Shown here one piece after another: positions 53,424 through 63,433 of a DNA stretch of 64,000 nucleotides. The position numbers and the translations under genes are program-made. The notes beneath the pieces are model-generated. The model was not told where the DNA came from. It was given only the letters and a program-made list of their open reading frames with translations, and searched no databases. The DNA comes from Devosia sp. FKR38 (GTDB lineage: Bacteria > Pseudomonadota > Alphaproteobacteria > Rhizobiales > Devosiaceae). Location of the stretch: NCBI RefSeq assembly GCF_005222805.1, contig NZ_STGC01000005.1, positions 434,001 through 498,000 of the forward strand. The letters are read 5' to 3'. Each line of letters begins with the position of its first letter. The stretch's first letter is position 1.

Positions 53424-53466
53424 CTGGGGTTGGCTTAGGCGGACGCCGTGCGCAGGACACCTACCC

Positions 53467-53940
53467 CTAGCGGATCAGGTCAGCCGCCTTGGCCCCCAGC
53501 GCCGCCACCAGATCGTCAGGCTTCATGCGGATCTGAAAGCCACGCTGCCCGCCATTGAGGAAGATTTCCTCTTCCAGCGTCGCCAGCTCTTCCACGGCGG
53601 TGGGCACGGGTTTCTTCTGCCCGAACGGGCTGATGCCGCCCACCTTGTAGCCGGTCAGCCGCTCGGCATCGGCCGGCTTCATCATATGCGCCGCCTTGCC
53701 GCCAAAGGCCGCGGCCAGCTTTTTCATATTCACTTCGGCGTCCGACGGCACCACCACGCACACCGGTCTGCCGTCCACCTCGGCCATCAGCGTCTTGAGC
53801 ACGATGGACGGCGACACACCCATGGCCTCTGCCGCCTGCAGCCCGACGCGGTCGGCATCGGGATCGTAGTCATAAGTGGCTGTGGCAAAGGCAAAGCCGG
53901 TCTTGGCGAGGGCGAGCGTGGCGGGCGTGGTCTTGGACAT
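53467..53940 (-). CDS. ybaK: Cys-tRNA(Pro)/Cys-tRNA(Cys) deacylase YbaK
   Basis: This 157-residue editing enzyme hydrolyses cysteinyl-tRNA(Pro), correcting prolyl-tRNA synthetase errors. It shows family segments VLKTLMAEVDGRPVCVVVPS, KLAAAFGGKAAHM and the lysine-bearing loop TGYKVGGISPFGQKKPVPT. ATG at 53940 is chosen by the family start; the frame extends upstream to 53976. The ribosome-binding site is weak (GGAGGCG lies too far upstream), so the start is not certain. Single gene, convergent with DUF1127. It could also be called an EbsC-type protein. Confidence 0.9.
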   Translation of the reverse strand: MSKTTPATLALAKTGFAFATATYDYDPDADRVGLQAAEAMGVSPSIVLKTLMAEVDGRPVCVVVPSDAEVNMKKLAAAFGGKAAHMMKPADAERLTGYKVGGISPFGQKKPVPTAVEELATLEEEIFLNGGQRGFQIRMKPDDLVAALGAKAADLIR

Positions 53941-54415
53941 GAGGCGAAGTTTTAGCGCCTCCGCCGCCAAGGGCAAGTCCGTCGCTGCAACAGGGAAGGG
54001 CCGTTCTGCACGCGGTTTGTGCGATCATCCTTCCCGCACCAGGCGCGTGCTGGCCTGTGCCGGTCGGATGCCGCTCGCTCCGCACAAGGCCCGAAGGCTC
54101 CGGAGTGGAATAAATTCTGGCGCCCCCTAGTGCAAAACCTTACCAAGTGATTTATTCCCTGCGTTAACAGGGTGTTAACGCCCCTGATCAGGCTGCTTTC
54201 CCATGCTGCTGATGTGTCTGGAACGACATAAGCGCTGGGGCGGCGGCAATGGTTCTGGTGTCGAGCAGCAGTCATGACAGTCCTACGCCGCGTAGAATTG
54301 TCGGCCCCTGCAATCGAGCGCCGACCATAGGCGATTAAAACCGGTGTGCTGGGGCGCACCAAAGACTTTCATCTGCGATCGCATGTCGGTCGAATTGGTG
54401 TTCTGGGTGAGTGTT
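53941..54415. other. Intergenic region before the autotransporter gene
   Basis: This 475-base gap between divergent genes holds the inverted repeat at 54162 and patches less GC-rich than the flanking genes. No open frame with a good ribosome-binding site was found. An in-frame extension of the autotransporter gene reaches 54344 but does not look like protein of that family. The autotransporter promoter should lie here. Confidence 0.45.
54162..54180. promoter_or_regulatory. Inverted repeat in the autotransporter upstream region
   Basis: CGTTAACA-GGG-TGTTAACG is a perfect 8-bp dyad, 235 bases before the chosen autotransporter start, preceded by the AT-rich TGATTTATTCC. It could be an operator for the autotransporter or for ybaK. 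No regulator is implied by neighbouring genes. Confidence 0.4.
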
Positions 54416-56503
54416 ATGCTGCGTTTTACGTCCGTCCGCTCCGCGCTTTTGCTGTCCGCCTCTCTTGTTATTGTGTCCTTGGTGACGGATGGCGCGGGGG
54501 CGGTCGACTACACGTGGTACGGCAACACGACGAGTTTTATTAGTGCGAGCAACTGGAGAGACCTCGCCGGCAATCTGCCATCCCCGTTAAGCAATTCCGC
54601 GACTTTCGTGCCGACGAACAATTTCATCATCGACGCCGTGAACGGCTCGTTTAACCCCACCCTGTCGGGCGGCACAATTTCGCTCGGAACGATCACGGTC
54701 AGTGACTTCACACTGACCTTGAACAACAATGTGCGTCTGACGACGGCCGGAATCATCGTGAACAATGGTGGCGGCTTGTCAACGCGGGTCAACACCGGTG
54801 TGACCGGCAATATCACGGTCAACGCCGGCGGCCTGTGGACGGTGAACAGTGCCATCGGCGTCACCGGCAATGTGACCAATGCCGGAACCTTGACCCTCGG
54901 CGGCAACGCGGTAACGGGGATCGGCACGCTGACCAATTCTGGTACCGTCACCGGCAGTGACGGCCTCCAAGCCGCCACAATCGTCAACTCTGGCACCATC
55001 ACTGGCACCACCTACGGCCTGAGCCCGACCAGCGCCCTGACGCTGACCAATAGCGGCACCATCTCGGGTGGCACGGCGGCCGTTCGGCTGGGCGTCAATG
55101 GCAATACCATCAACATCAATCCCGGTAGCGTGTTCACCGGGGGCATCGACTACAACAATACCACAGGCAACACGACGGCCTTCGGCGCCGGCAGCTATAC
55201 GCTTGCTGTGCAGAACTATTCCACCACGGGCAACACGGTCACAACGGCCAATGCCTCAACGGTGGTGAATATGACCAGCAATGGCGCCGTCGTCTATTCG
55301 GCCACCGGCGCCCCGCCAGTTCAGCCTGCCGCTGCAGCGGTCCCTGCCGCTGCGGCCCCGGCTGTCACGCCAGCCCCTGTGGTGTCGACAACGCCCACCA
55401 CCACGATCAATGTGGTCAACATGGCCTCGGTGACCAATTCCACTGCGGTCCAGTCCTCGAGCTATGCCTCCAACATTTCTGGCATGATCGGCGACGTCAT
55501 GGCCATCGGCGATCTGACCAGCGGCGTGTCGGGCGCGTCCAGCGACAGCGGCGATGCCGGTTCGAACGTTCTGGGCTATGTCGAGATCGTCAAGCCCAAG
55601 TCCAAGCCCGTCGCCGCCATCGATGCGGCGATCGCCAAGCCGCAGACCATGCCGGCGCAGGGCCAGGTTGTTGATGGCGCGGGCAATGTCTTCTGGTCGC
55701 GCGCCTTTGGCGGCGCGCAATATACGCCCGCGCAGAACGGCTCGGGCGCGCTCAGCTCCTATTACTACGGCGCCGCCATCGGCATCGACCACCGCTTCGA
55801 CACCTGGCGCCTGGGCGCCTATCTCGGCGGCGGCAAGGCCAGCCAGGGCGTGCTCGACGGATCGGGCGATATGGATGGCTCGGTGGTGTTCGGTGGTCTC
55901 TATGGCCACAATGACCAGAACGACTTCATCACCGATTTGGGCCTGTCCCTGGGCAAGCTCTCCAACAACTCCAAGCGCTATATCAACAATGGCGCCCAGA
56001 CCGCGACCGGCAGTTTTGGTGGCCTCTTCGTCGCGCCCGAAGCCGCGCTGGGCTATCGTTTCGAGCTGACGGACGGCTGGGATGTCGTGCCCAGCGTCAA
56101 GCTGCGCTACACCGGTTCATTCTATGACGGCTATAGCGAAACCGGCTCGACCCAGAATGTCGCCTATTCGGACCAGTCCGTGCACATGTTCGACGAGCGG
56201 GCCCAGATCAAGCTGACCCACACCGAGCAGTCCGACACTGGCCTCAAGCAGCAATATTATGTGCAGGGTTCGGTGCAGGGCTCGCAGCGGGTCGGCGACA
56301 GCAATCTCAATGCCACCGTTTCCGGCACGTCCTATGCCGTCACCGCCTCGGGCGACAAATCCCTGCTCGCCGGCAGCGTCGGCGCCGGCTTTGACCTCAA
56401 TGTCACCCAGGCCGCCGCTGTCTATGGCGGTGCCGACGCGACCTTTTACACCAACGGCGCCCAGGCCGTGGCCGGCCGAGTCGGGCTCAAGCTGAGCTTC
56501 TGA
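54416..56503 (+). CDS. Autotransporter with beta-helical passenger (type Va)
   Basis: This 695-residue protein has a signal peptide (LLLSASLVIVSLVTDGAGA, cut before VDYTW). The passenger (about 30-298) is rich in Asn, Gly, Thr and Ser with short tandem motifs (TLTNSGTVTG, TIVNSGTITG, LTLTNSGTISG) that predict a beta-helix. A Pro/Ala-rich linker (about 299-325), a spacer, and a C-terminal beta-barrel of about 275 residues ending in LKLSF follow. The terminal Phe is the outer-membrane assembly signal. ATG at 54416 is chosen because the signal peptide begins there; earlier starts at 54344 and 54383 would precede it with unfavourable sequence. The 5' part is less GC-rich than its neighbours, which may mean acquired or fast-evolving passenger DNA. 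Adhesion is a guess. Confidence 0.85.
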   Translation: MLRFTSVRSALLLSASLVIVSLVTDGAGAVDYTWYGNTTSFISASNWRDLAGNLPSPLSNSATFVPTNNFIIDAVNGSFNPTLSGGTISLGTITVSDFTLTLNNNVRLTTAGIIVNNGGGLSTRVNTGVTGNITVNAGGLWTVNSAIGVTGNVTNAGTLTLGGNAVTGIGTLTNSGTVTGSDGLQAATIVNSGTITGTTYGLSPTSALTLTNSGTISGGTAAVRLGVNGNTININPGSVFTGGIDYNNTTGNTTAFGAGSYTLAVQNYSTTGNTVTTANASTVVNMTSNGAVVYSATGAPPVQPAAAAVPAAAAPAVTPAPVVSTTPTTTINVVNMASVTNSTAVQSSSYASNISGMIGDVMAIGDLTSGVSGASSDSGDAGSNVLGYVEIVKPKSKPVAAIDAAIAKPQTMPAQGQVVDGAGNVFWSRAFGGAQYTPAQNGSGALSSYYYGAAIGIDHRFDTWRLGAYLGGGKASQGVLDGSGDMDGSVVFGGLYGHNDQNDFITDLGLSLGKLSNNSKRYINNGAQTATGSFGGLFVAPEAALGYRFELTDGWDVVPSVKLRYTGSFYDGYSETGSTQNVAYSDQSVHMFDERAQIKLTHTEQSDTGLKQQYYVQGSVQGSQRVGDSNLNATVSGTSYAVTASGDKSLLAGSVGAGFDLNVTQAAAVYGGADATFYTNGAQAVAGRVGLKLSF

Positions 56504-56511
56504 GGCGCGCT

Positions 56512-56617
56512 GGAGCGTTTCCAGCAAAAGTGGACACCACTTTTGTGGTTCGGAAACATGACCAAACAGGACCCTAGAGCGGTTTCACCGATTCAGCGAA
56601 GCGGTGAAACGCTCTAG
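56512..56617. repeat. Rhizobiales-type dispersed repeat with two hairpins
   Basis: The unit opens with GGAGCGTTTCC, has the hairpin AAAAGTG-GACAC-CACTTTT and then GGAAAC. It closes with the near-perfect dyad CTAGAGCGGTTTCACCG (56574-56590) against CGGTGAAACGCTCTAG (56602-56617), one base shorter. Elements with a GAGCGTTTCC start and CTCTAG end are scattered through Hyphomicrobiales genomes. It sits between the convergent autotransporter and LysR genes, and its final CTA supplies the LysR stop codon. Confidence 0.8.
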
Positions 56618-57489
56618 AACATCGCCCGGTCGCGCGCCACGATCTCGCTGAGGAATTCGGCCACCAGCGCCACGCGGCGGATGGCGCGCAGATCTTCATG
56701 CACCACGGTCCAATAGCTGCGCATCAGGCTGTGCTGCGGCAGCACCGGCACGAGGCCCGCATCGCGCCCGGCCATGAAAGCATGGAGAATGCCGATGCCG
56801 GCGCCGGCACGCACCGCCTCGGTCTGTCCCATGGCCGATGACACCGCCAGGCTGGAGCGCCAACCCCGCAGGAACTCGCCGGTATAGTCGAGCGACTGGG
56901 TGAACAGCAGGTCGTCGACATAACCCACGAGACTATGCTGCGCGAGCGCCGCCAGGTCCGCCGGCGCGCCATGCCGGTCGAGATAGCTCTGCGCTGCATA
57001 AAGGCCGAGGCGATAATCGGTCAGCTTGCGCGCCACCAGCCGCCCCTCCTGCGGCCGCTCCAGCGTCACGGCAATATCGGCCTCGCGCCGCGACAGCGAA
57101 AAGGTGCGCGGCACCGGCACCAGCTCCACCCGCAGCCCCTTGTGCCGCTCGATCAACTGGCCCAGCCGCGGCGCGAGGAACGCCACGCCGAACCCGTCCG
57201 GCGCGCCCACGCGCACCGTGCCCTCCACTTTGCTGTCCGCGCCGGACGAAGCGCTGGCCGCCAGCATGGCGCTTTCCATGGCCTCGGCATGGCTCAAAAA
57301 GCGCTCGCCGGCGCCCGACAGCTCCGAGCCATTGGTCTTGCGGGTGAAGAGCGTGCTGCCCAGCGCCGTCTCCAGCGCCGTCAGCCGCCGCGCCACCGTC
57401 GCATGATTGAGCCCCAGCGCCTTGGCCGCCCCCAGGATCTGCCCGCTGCGGGCGACGGCGAGGAAAATGCGAACGTCATCCCAGTTCAT
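56614..57489 (-). CDS. LysR-family transcriptional regulator divergent from mmsA
   Basis: This 291-residue regulator has an N-terminal LysR helix-turn-helix (NWDDVRIFLAVARSGQILGA, ALGLNHATVARRLTALE) and a C-terminal substrate-binding domain. ATG at 57489 fits the family start (MNWDDVRIF); a longer frame starts 15 bases earlier with no clear advantage. It is divergent from mmsA and probably controls it, with a valine or propionate catabolite as effector; this is inferred. The TAG stop lies within a dispersed repeat, so the last residues (DRAMF) may have changed when the repeat arrived. Target sites are suggested but not certain. Confidence 0.88.
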   Translation of the reverse strand: MNWDDVRIFLAVARSGQILGAAKALGLNHATVARRLTALETALGSTLFTRKTNGSELSGAGERFLSHAEAMESAMLAASASSGADSKVEGTVRVGAPDGFGVAFLAPRLGQLIERHKGLRVELVPVPRTFSLSRREADIAVTLERPQEGRLVARKLTDYRLGLYAAQSYLDRHGAPADLAALAQHSLVGYVDDLLFTQSLDYTGEFLRGWRSSLAVSSAMGQTEAVRAGAGIGILHAFMAGRDAGLVPVLPQHSLMRSYWTVVHEDLRAIRRVALVAEFLSEIVARDRAMF

Positions 57490-57525
57490 CGGCGTCTGTC
57501 CCAAAGGCTCATGGACTATAATTGG

Positions 57526-57540
57526 TGCACATCAGATGCA
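57526..57540. promoter_or_regulatory. Candidate LysR binding dyad in the LysR/mmsA gap
   Basis: TGCACATCAGATGCA has matching TGCA ends and a CATC-A-GATG core, in the gap between the two divergent starts. On the minus strand TATAGT (57520-57515) could be the LysR -10. LysR sites are usually T-N11-A dyads; this one is close but not exact. Confidence 0.3.
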
Positions 57541-57605
57541 AAATCTATCGCATTGCGCTGCGTAAACCGTAGCGCCTAACCTGCCGCCAAACAAGGGAGC
57601 CCCTT

Positions 57606-59102
<1,497 letters not shown>

Positions 59103-59174
59103 GCCCGCCGCCTCCTGCCAGCCTCTGACAAGACCTATGGCTACAAGGCCCTCCAGCACACCACTGGAGGGCCT

Positions 59175-59636
59175 ATGCCTATCGACGATCTCACATCCAT
59201 CATCGTTGCCGCCAAGTCGGCCACCTATGTCGGCGGCGGCAGCAGTGCGCCGCCCTCGTGCCCGGGCTCGCATGACCTCGGCTGGAGCCACGGCCCCTGG
59301 CGCTATCTCGACAGCTATTTCGGCGGCACCGATTTCATCGGTCAGGAAACGCTTTGGCATGACGGCACGCCCGTCTGGGCCATGAACTACTATGGCTATA
59401 TCCAGCGCCCCGACCTGATCGACGGCCAGCGCGCCGGCGCCACCATCAAGGCAGCGCTCACCGCAATGTACGGGGAAGGGCGCTTCCTCGGTGGCTTCGA
59501 CTGGACCGGCCCGCATGGCCGCTATATCGACACCAGCAGTGGCGACGCCGCCCATTTCCACGGCCGCGAGATCATCCGCGTCGGCGATACCGAAGCCTAT
59601 GCGCTCGACTATTTCGGCGGCCTCATAAGGCCCTGA
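59175..59636 (+). CDS. DUF5680-family protein of unknown function
   Basis: This 153-residue soluble protein has the DUF5680 signature blocks GSHDLGWSHGPWRYLDSYFG, GGTDFIGQETLWHDGTPVWA and MNYYGYI, rich in Trp, Tyr and Gly. No signal peptide or membrane helix is apparent. CTGGAGGG precedes the ATG by four bases. It lies 72 bases after mmsA and may be read with it, but nothing else ties the two functions. A bidirectional terminator follows. I know of no assigned biochemical role for the family. Confidence 0.7.
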   Translation: MPIDDLTSIIVAAKSATYVGGGSSAPPSCPGSHDLGWSHGPWRYLDSYFGGTDFIGQETLWHDGTPVWAMNYYGYIQRPDLIDGQRAGATIKAALTAMYGEGRFLGGFDWTGPHGRYIDTSSGDAAHFHGREIIRVGDTEAYALDYFGGLIRP

Positions 59637-59659
59637 GGGCGAGCCCGCGCAAACGAAAA

Positions 59660-59685
59660 GCCCGGTGATGGCTCACCGGGCCTTT
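59660..59685. terminator. Bidirectional intrinsic terminator between DUF5680 and rhaI
   Basis: GCCCGGTGA-TGGC-TCACCGGGC is a perfect 9-bp stem. On the plus strand CTTTCC follows; on the minus strand TTTTCGTTT follows. Placed between two convergent genes, it can stop transcription from both sides. Confidence 0.85.
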
Positions 59686-59711
59686 CCGCTCTGGGAGGAG
59701 CAACTGCTGAC

Positions 59712-61001
59712 CTAGACGATGCCGCCCGAGCCGCCCTCGACGACCGGGCGCACGTCGGCGACCTTCTGGCGATAGCCCGAGGCGCGATAGGTGCTGAGCA
59801 GGTCGATCGCGCCGCCCTGCTCGAAGCGAGCCATGGCCAGAATCGGCTCGACATCGGTGCGATAAGCCTGGCGCAGCGCCTGCGTTGCCGCCAGCGCGTC
59901 ATTGCCCTGCTGTGCCGCCAACAGGTTTGCCCGATCCACCAACAGTGCCTGCGCATAGGCGCGCTGCACGTCGGAGGCCGACAGCATCAGCGACTCGATC
60001 GGGTCGGTGACATTGTGGCTCTGGTCCAGCATATGGGCGGGGTGGAAGTCGGCGTCGCCGGCCTCGATATCGACCAGTTCGTTGAACACCAGGAACAGGC
60101 GATAGGGGTCGATGGCGCCGGCGTCGAGGTCATCGTCGCCATATTTGCTGTCGTTGAAGTGGAAGCCACCCAGCTTGCCGAACTGGGCCAGGCGGCTGAC
60201 GATCATCTCGATATTGACGTTGGGCGCATGGTGACCGAGGTCGACCAGGCACAGCGCCTTGTCGCCGAGCTCCTTGGCGATGATGTAATTGGTGCCCCAA
60301 TCCTGCACCACCGTCGAATAGAACGCCGGCTCATACATCTTGTGTTCGGTATAGATGCGCCAATCCTCGGGCAGGGCGGCATAGACCTGCTTCATGGAGT
60401 CCAGATAGTTCTCGAACTGGCGGGCGAAATTGACCTGGCCGGGGAAGTTCGAGCCATCCCCGATCCACACCGTCAGCGCCTTGGAGCCGATGGTCTTGCC
60501 GATCTCGATGCATTCGAGGTTATGCTCGATGGCCTGGTCGCGCGCTGCCTTGTCGGCATGGCTGAGCGAGCCGAACTTGTAGCTCTGCAACTGCCCCTTG
60601 GCGTCCGAGAAGGTGTTGGAATTCATCGCGTCAAAGCCCAGGCCAAAGCGGCTGGCCGACTGCTTGAGGCGATTGGGATCGGCCTTGTCCCACGGAATAT
60701 GCAGCGACACCGTGCGCGTCGCCTGCGTCAGCTGGGCGATGACGGCGCAGTCCTCGATCTTGTCAAAGATATCGCGCGGCTCGCCCACGCCGGGGAAGCG
60801 GGCAAAGCGCGTGCCGCCGGTGCCCACGCCCCAGGAGGGCACGGCCACGTTGAAGGTGGCGACCTTGGCCTTGATGGCATCGATATCGACGCCACGGCGG
60901 TCCAGCCGCTCGCCTAGCGTGTCGTAGTCGACATTGAGGTCCGCCAGGCGCTTCTCATTGTTCGCGTCAACCACAGACGGGTCGATGATGGTGTCGGTCA
61001 T
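59712..61001 (-). CDS. rhaI: L-rhamnose isomerase (Pseudomonas stutzeri type)
   Basis: This 429-residue TIM-barrel metalloenzyme converts L-rhamnose to L-rhamnulose. Its length and motifs (VAVPSWGVGTGGTRFARFPG, LTVWIGDGSNFPGQVNF, TEHKMYEPAFYSTVVQDWGT, LVDLGHHAPNVNIEM) match the Pseudomonas/rhizobial isomerase (RhaI), not enteric RhaA. Metal ligands are the Glu/Asp/His of these blocks. The ATG has GGAGGCACC about 10 bases upstream. It follows rhaD on the same strand after a palindromic element (copy 4). A rhamnulokinase (rhaK) and rhamnose transporter are not in the window. Confidence 0.92.
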   Translation of the reverse strand: MTDTIIDPSVVDANNEKRLADLNVDYDTLGERLDRRGVDIDAIKAKVATFNVAVPSWGVGTGGTRFARFPGVGEPRDIFDKIEDCAVIAQLTQATRTVSLHIPWDKADPNRLKQSASRFGLGFDAMNSNTFSDAKGQLQSYKFGSLSHADKAARDQAIEHNLECIEIGKTIGSKALTVWIGDGSNFPGQVNFARQFENYLDSMKQVYAALPEDWRIYTEHKMYEPAFYSTVVQDWGTNYIIAKELGDKALCLVDLGHHAPNVNIEMIVSRLAQFGKLGGFHFNDSKYGDDDLDAGAIDPYRLFLVFNELVDIEAGDADFHPAHMLDQSHNVTDPIESLMLSASDVQRAYAQALLVDRANLLAAQQGNDALAATQALRQAYRTDVEPILAMARFEQGGAIDLLSTYRASGYRQKVADVRPVVEGGSGGIV

Positions 61002-61035
61002 AGATGGTGCCTCCCTCGGCGGTCCCCTGCCTCAG

Positions 61036-61134
61036 TCTCTCCCCTTCAAGGGGAGGGAGGCGATGGAGCCGCATAATCTGTGTGCTATCTGGACCCTCCC
61101 TCCCACGTGAGGGGAGGGTCGGGGAGGGGGTCTC
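61036..61134. repeat. Paired GC-rich palindromic element, copy 4 (rhaI/rhaD gap)
   Basis: TCTCCCCTTCAAGGGGAGGG at the left and CCTCCCACGTGAGGGGAGG at the right flank a non-repetitive centre, in the manner of copies 1 and 2, and GGGGAGGGGG ends the unit. It lies between the two co-directional rhamnose genes and ends 18 bases before the end of rhaD, so the transcript from rhaD to rhaI would cross it. Confidence 0.78.
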
Positions 61135-61151
61135 TCGACCCCGTCACTGCG

Positions 61152-63251
61152 TTACCGCGTGAACGACTGGGCGTTGCCCGCGTCCACATTGATGATATTG
61201 CCCGTCGACTTGGCCGAAGCTTCCGAGGCGAAGAAATAGATCGCTTCGGCGATATCCTCGGGGAACACGCTCCGCTTGAGCATCGAGCGCTCGCGGTACA
61301 TTTCCTCAAGCCCATCCTTGTCGGTCTTGTAGGTCGAGGCGCGCTGTTCCAGCCATTCGCCGGCCCAGATCTTGCTGCCGCGCAGCACCGCATCGGGGTT
61401 CACCACATTGACGCGGATCTGCTCGCCCGCGCCTTCCAGCGCCAGGCACCGCGCCAGGTGGATTTCGGCCGCCTTGGCCGTGCAATAGGCCGAGGCATTG
61501 GGCGAAGCGGCCAGGCCATTCTTGGAGGCCACGAACACCACATTGCCGCCGATCTTCTGGGCGCGGAACAGGCGGAACGCCTCGCGCGACACCAGGAAAT
61601 AACCGGTGCTGAGGATATCCATGTTCTTGTTCCACAGCTCGAGCGAGGTCTCCTCGATCGGTGCGGAAGAGGCGATGCCGGCGTTGGAGACGAGAATGTC
61701 GAGCCCGCCGAATTCCACCACCGCCTCGGCAAAGCCGGCGATGACGACGGCTTCCTGCGTCACATTGAGCTGCACCGGCCGCACGAAATCGGCGCCGAAC
61801 ACCTTCCCCAGCTCGTCATTGGCCGCAGCCAGCGCCGCCTGGTCGATATCGGCCAGCACCACGCAGGCGCCTTCGCGCAGCAGCCGCACGGCCGTGGCCT
61901 TGCCGATGCCGCCGGCGCCGCCGGTGACCAGGGCGATCTTGCCGGCCAGCGACTTCGGCTTGGGCATGCGCGCCAGCTTGGCCTCTTCAAGCAGCCAGTA
62001 TTCGATGTCGAAGGCTTCCTGCTCGGGCAGGCCGACATAGGTCGACACCGTCGAGGCGCCGCGCATCACATTGATGGCGTTGACGTAGAATTCGCCGGAA
62101 ATGCGGGCTGTCGCCTTGTCCTTGGCGAAGGTGAACATGCCCACGCCCGGCATCAGATAGACCACCGCATTGGGGTCGCGCACGGCAGGCGAATTGTCAT
62201 GCTTGCAGCGGTCGTAATAGGCCTGGTAGTCGATGCGATAGGCGGCGACGTCATCAGCCAGACGGGCAATCACCGCGTCCACATCCGGATTGGCTGGATC
62301 AAATTCGATCACCAGCGGGCGGATCTTGGTGCGCAGGAAATGGTCCGGGCACGAGGTGCCCAGCGCCGCCAGCGGGCGCAGATTGTTGGAATTGACGAAT
62401 TCGAGCACCGCGGCGCTGTCGTCGAAATGGCCCAGCTTGTGGCTGTCGGCCGAGATCAGGCCGCGGATCTTGGGCATCAGCTTGGCCGCGATGGCGCGAC
62501 GCTGGTCGGCGGGCAGGGCGGTGACGGCGGCGCCGCCGAAAATGGTCTTGCCAGCGGTCTGCGTCTCAAACCATTCGATGGCCTGGTTGATGATACCGAT
62601 GGTGGTCTCGTAGCATTCCTTGGGCGTGTCGCCCCAGGTGAAGAGGCCATGGGACTCAAGGATCAGCCCCTTGGCCTTGGGGTTCTCTTCACAGAACTTG
62701 CCCAGCCACAGGCCGAGCTCAAAGCCCGGCTTCTTCCACGGCAGCCAGCCAATGGTGTCGCCGAAGATTTGGCTCGTCAGTTCCTTGGAATTGTTGGACG
62801 CTGCGATGGCAATGATCGCATCGGGATGCATGTGATCGACAAAAGGCCGGTTCACATAGGCATGCAGCGGGGTGTCGATCGAGGCGGCGCGGGGATTGAG
62901 GTTGAAGGTGGCGTGCGGCAGATAGCCGACCATCTCGTCTTCGAATTCAACGCCGCGATAGAGGCCCTTGAGGGCACGCAGCTTGTCCATATAGAGCGTC
63001 GAAAAGCCATCCAGCTTGATCGAGGCGCTGTCGCCGCCCGAGCCCTTGACCCACAGCACTTCCACGTCCTGGCCGGTCAGCGGGTCTTTCTGCATGATCT
63101 TGGACGAGGTATTGCCGCCACCATAATTGGTCACGCGCTTGTCGCTGCCCAGCAGGTTTGAACGATAGACGAGGCGTTCCGGCTCGCTCATGGCGGCGGC
63201 TTTGGCATCGTCCCAAAGATTGGCAAGGCGCTTGGGCGCGGTGGTCGACAT
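61152..63251 (-). CDS. rhaD: Bifunctional rhamnulose-1-phosphate aldolase/short-chain dehydrogenase RhaD
   Basis: This 699-residue fusion has a class II aldolase/adducin-type domain (about 1-430; RVTNYGGGNTSSKI, HMHPDAIIAIAAS with zinc-ligand His residues) and a C-terminal short-chain dehydrogenase domain (about 435-699; VTGGAGGIGKA, catalytic Tyr589 and Lys593 in YCTAK). It would split L-rhamnulose 1-phosphate to DHAP and L-lactaldehyde and oxidise the latter. This fused RhaD is typical of rhizobia. ATG at 63251 has GGGAGGAG six bases upstream; the frame runs upstream to 63302. It is divergent from the DeoR-type gene. Confidence 0.93.
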   Translation of the reverse strand: MSTTAPKRLANLWDDAKAAAMSEPERLVYRSNLLGSDKRVTNYGGGNTSSKIMQKDPLTGQDVEVLWVKGSGGDSASIKLDGFSTLYMDKLRALKGLYRGVEFEDEMVGYLPHATFNLNPRAASIDTPLHAYVNRPFVDHMHPDAIIAIAASNNSKELTSQIFGDTIGWLPWKKPGFELGLWLGKFCEENPKAKGLILESHGLFTWGDTPKECYETTIGIINQAIEWFETQTAGKTIFGGAAVTALPADQRRAIAAKLMPKIRGLISADSHKLGHFDDSAAVLEFVNSNNLRPLAALGTSCPDHFLRTKIRPLVIEFDPANPDVDAVIARLADDVAAYRIDYQAYYDRCKHDNSPAVRDPNAVVYLMPGVGMFTFAKDKATARISGEFYVNAINVMRGASTVSTYVGLPEQEAFDIEYWLLEEAKLARMPKPKSLAGKIALVTGGAGGIGKATAVRLLREGACVVLADIDQAALAAANDELGKVFGADFVRPVQLNVTQEAVVIAGFAEAVVEFGGLDILVSNAGIASSAPIEETSLELWNKNMDILSTGYFLVSREAFRLFRAQKIGGNVVFVASKNGLAASPNASAYCTAKAAEIHLARCLALEGAGEQIRVNVVNPDAVLRGSKIWAGEWLEQRASTYKTDKDGLEEMYRERSMLKRSVFPEDIAEAIYFFASEASAKSTGNIINVDAGNAQSFTR

Positions 63252-63312
63252 GCAGACTCCTCCCACAGGGTGGTAACGCGGATTTTGGCCGGAGATGGCC
63301 ACGATAAATGTG

Positions 63313-63391
63313 CAGTGTCAATCACAAACAGTCAGAAACGCGCATCAGAGACTGACATGTTTCGAATTTGATGGTTTCATGATTGACACTG
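63313..63391. promoter_or_regulatory. Distant 12-bp inverted repeats between rhaD and the DeoR-type gene
   Basis: CAGTGTCAATCA (63313-63324) and TGATTGACACTG (63380-63391) are exact reverse complements separated by 55 bases. The centre also holds two GTTTC copies. Two identical half-operators facing each other in a divergent promoter region suggest DNA looping by the DeoR-type regulator. Confidence 0.6.
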
Positions 63392-63433
63392 ATTGGAATG
63401 AATGGAAACTATGATGCCAGGGAGAGACAAGAC

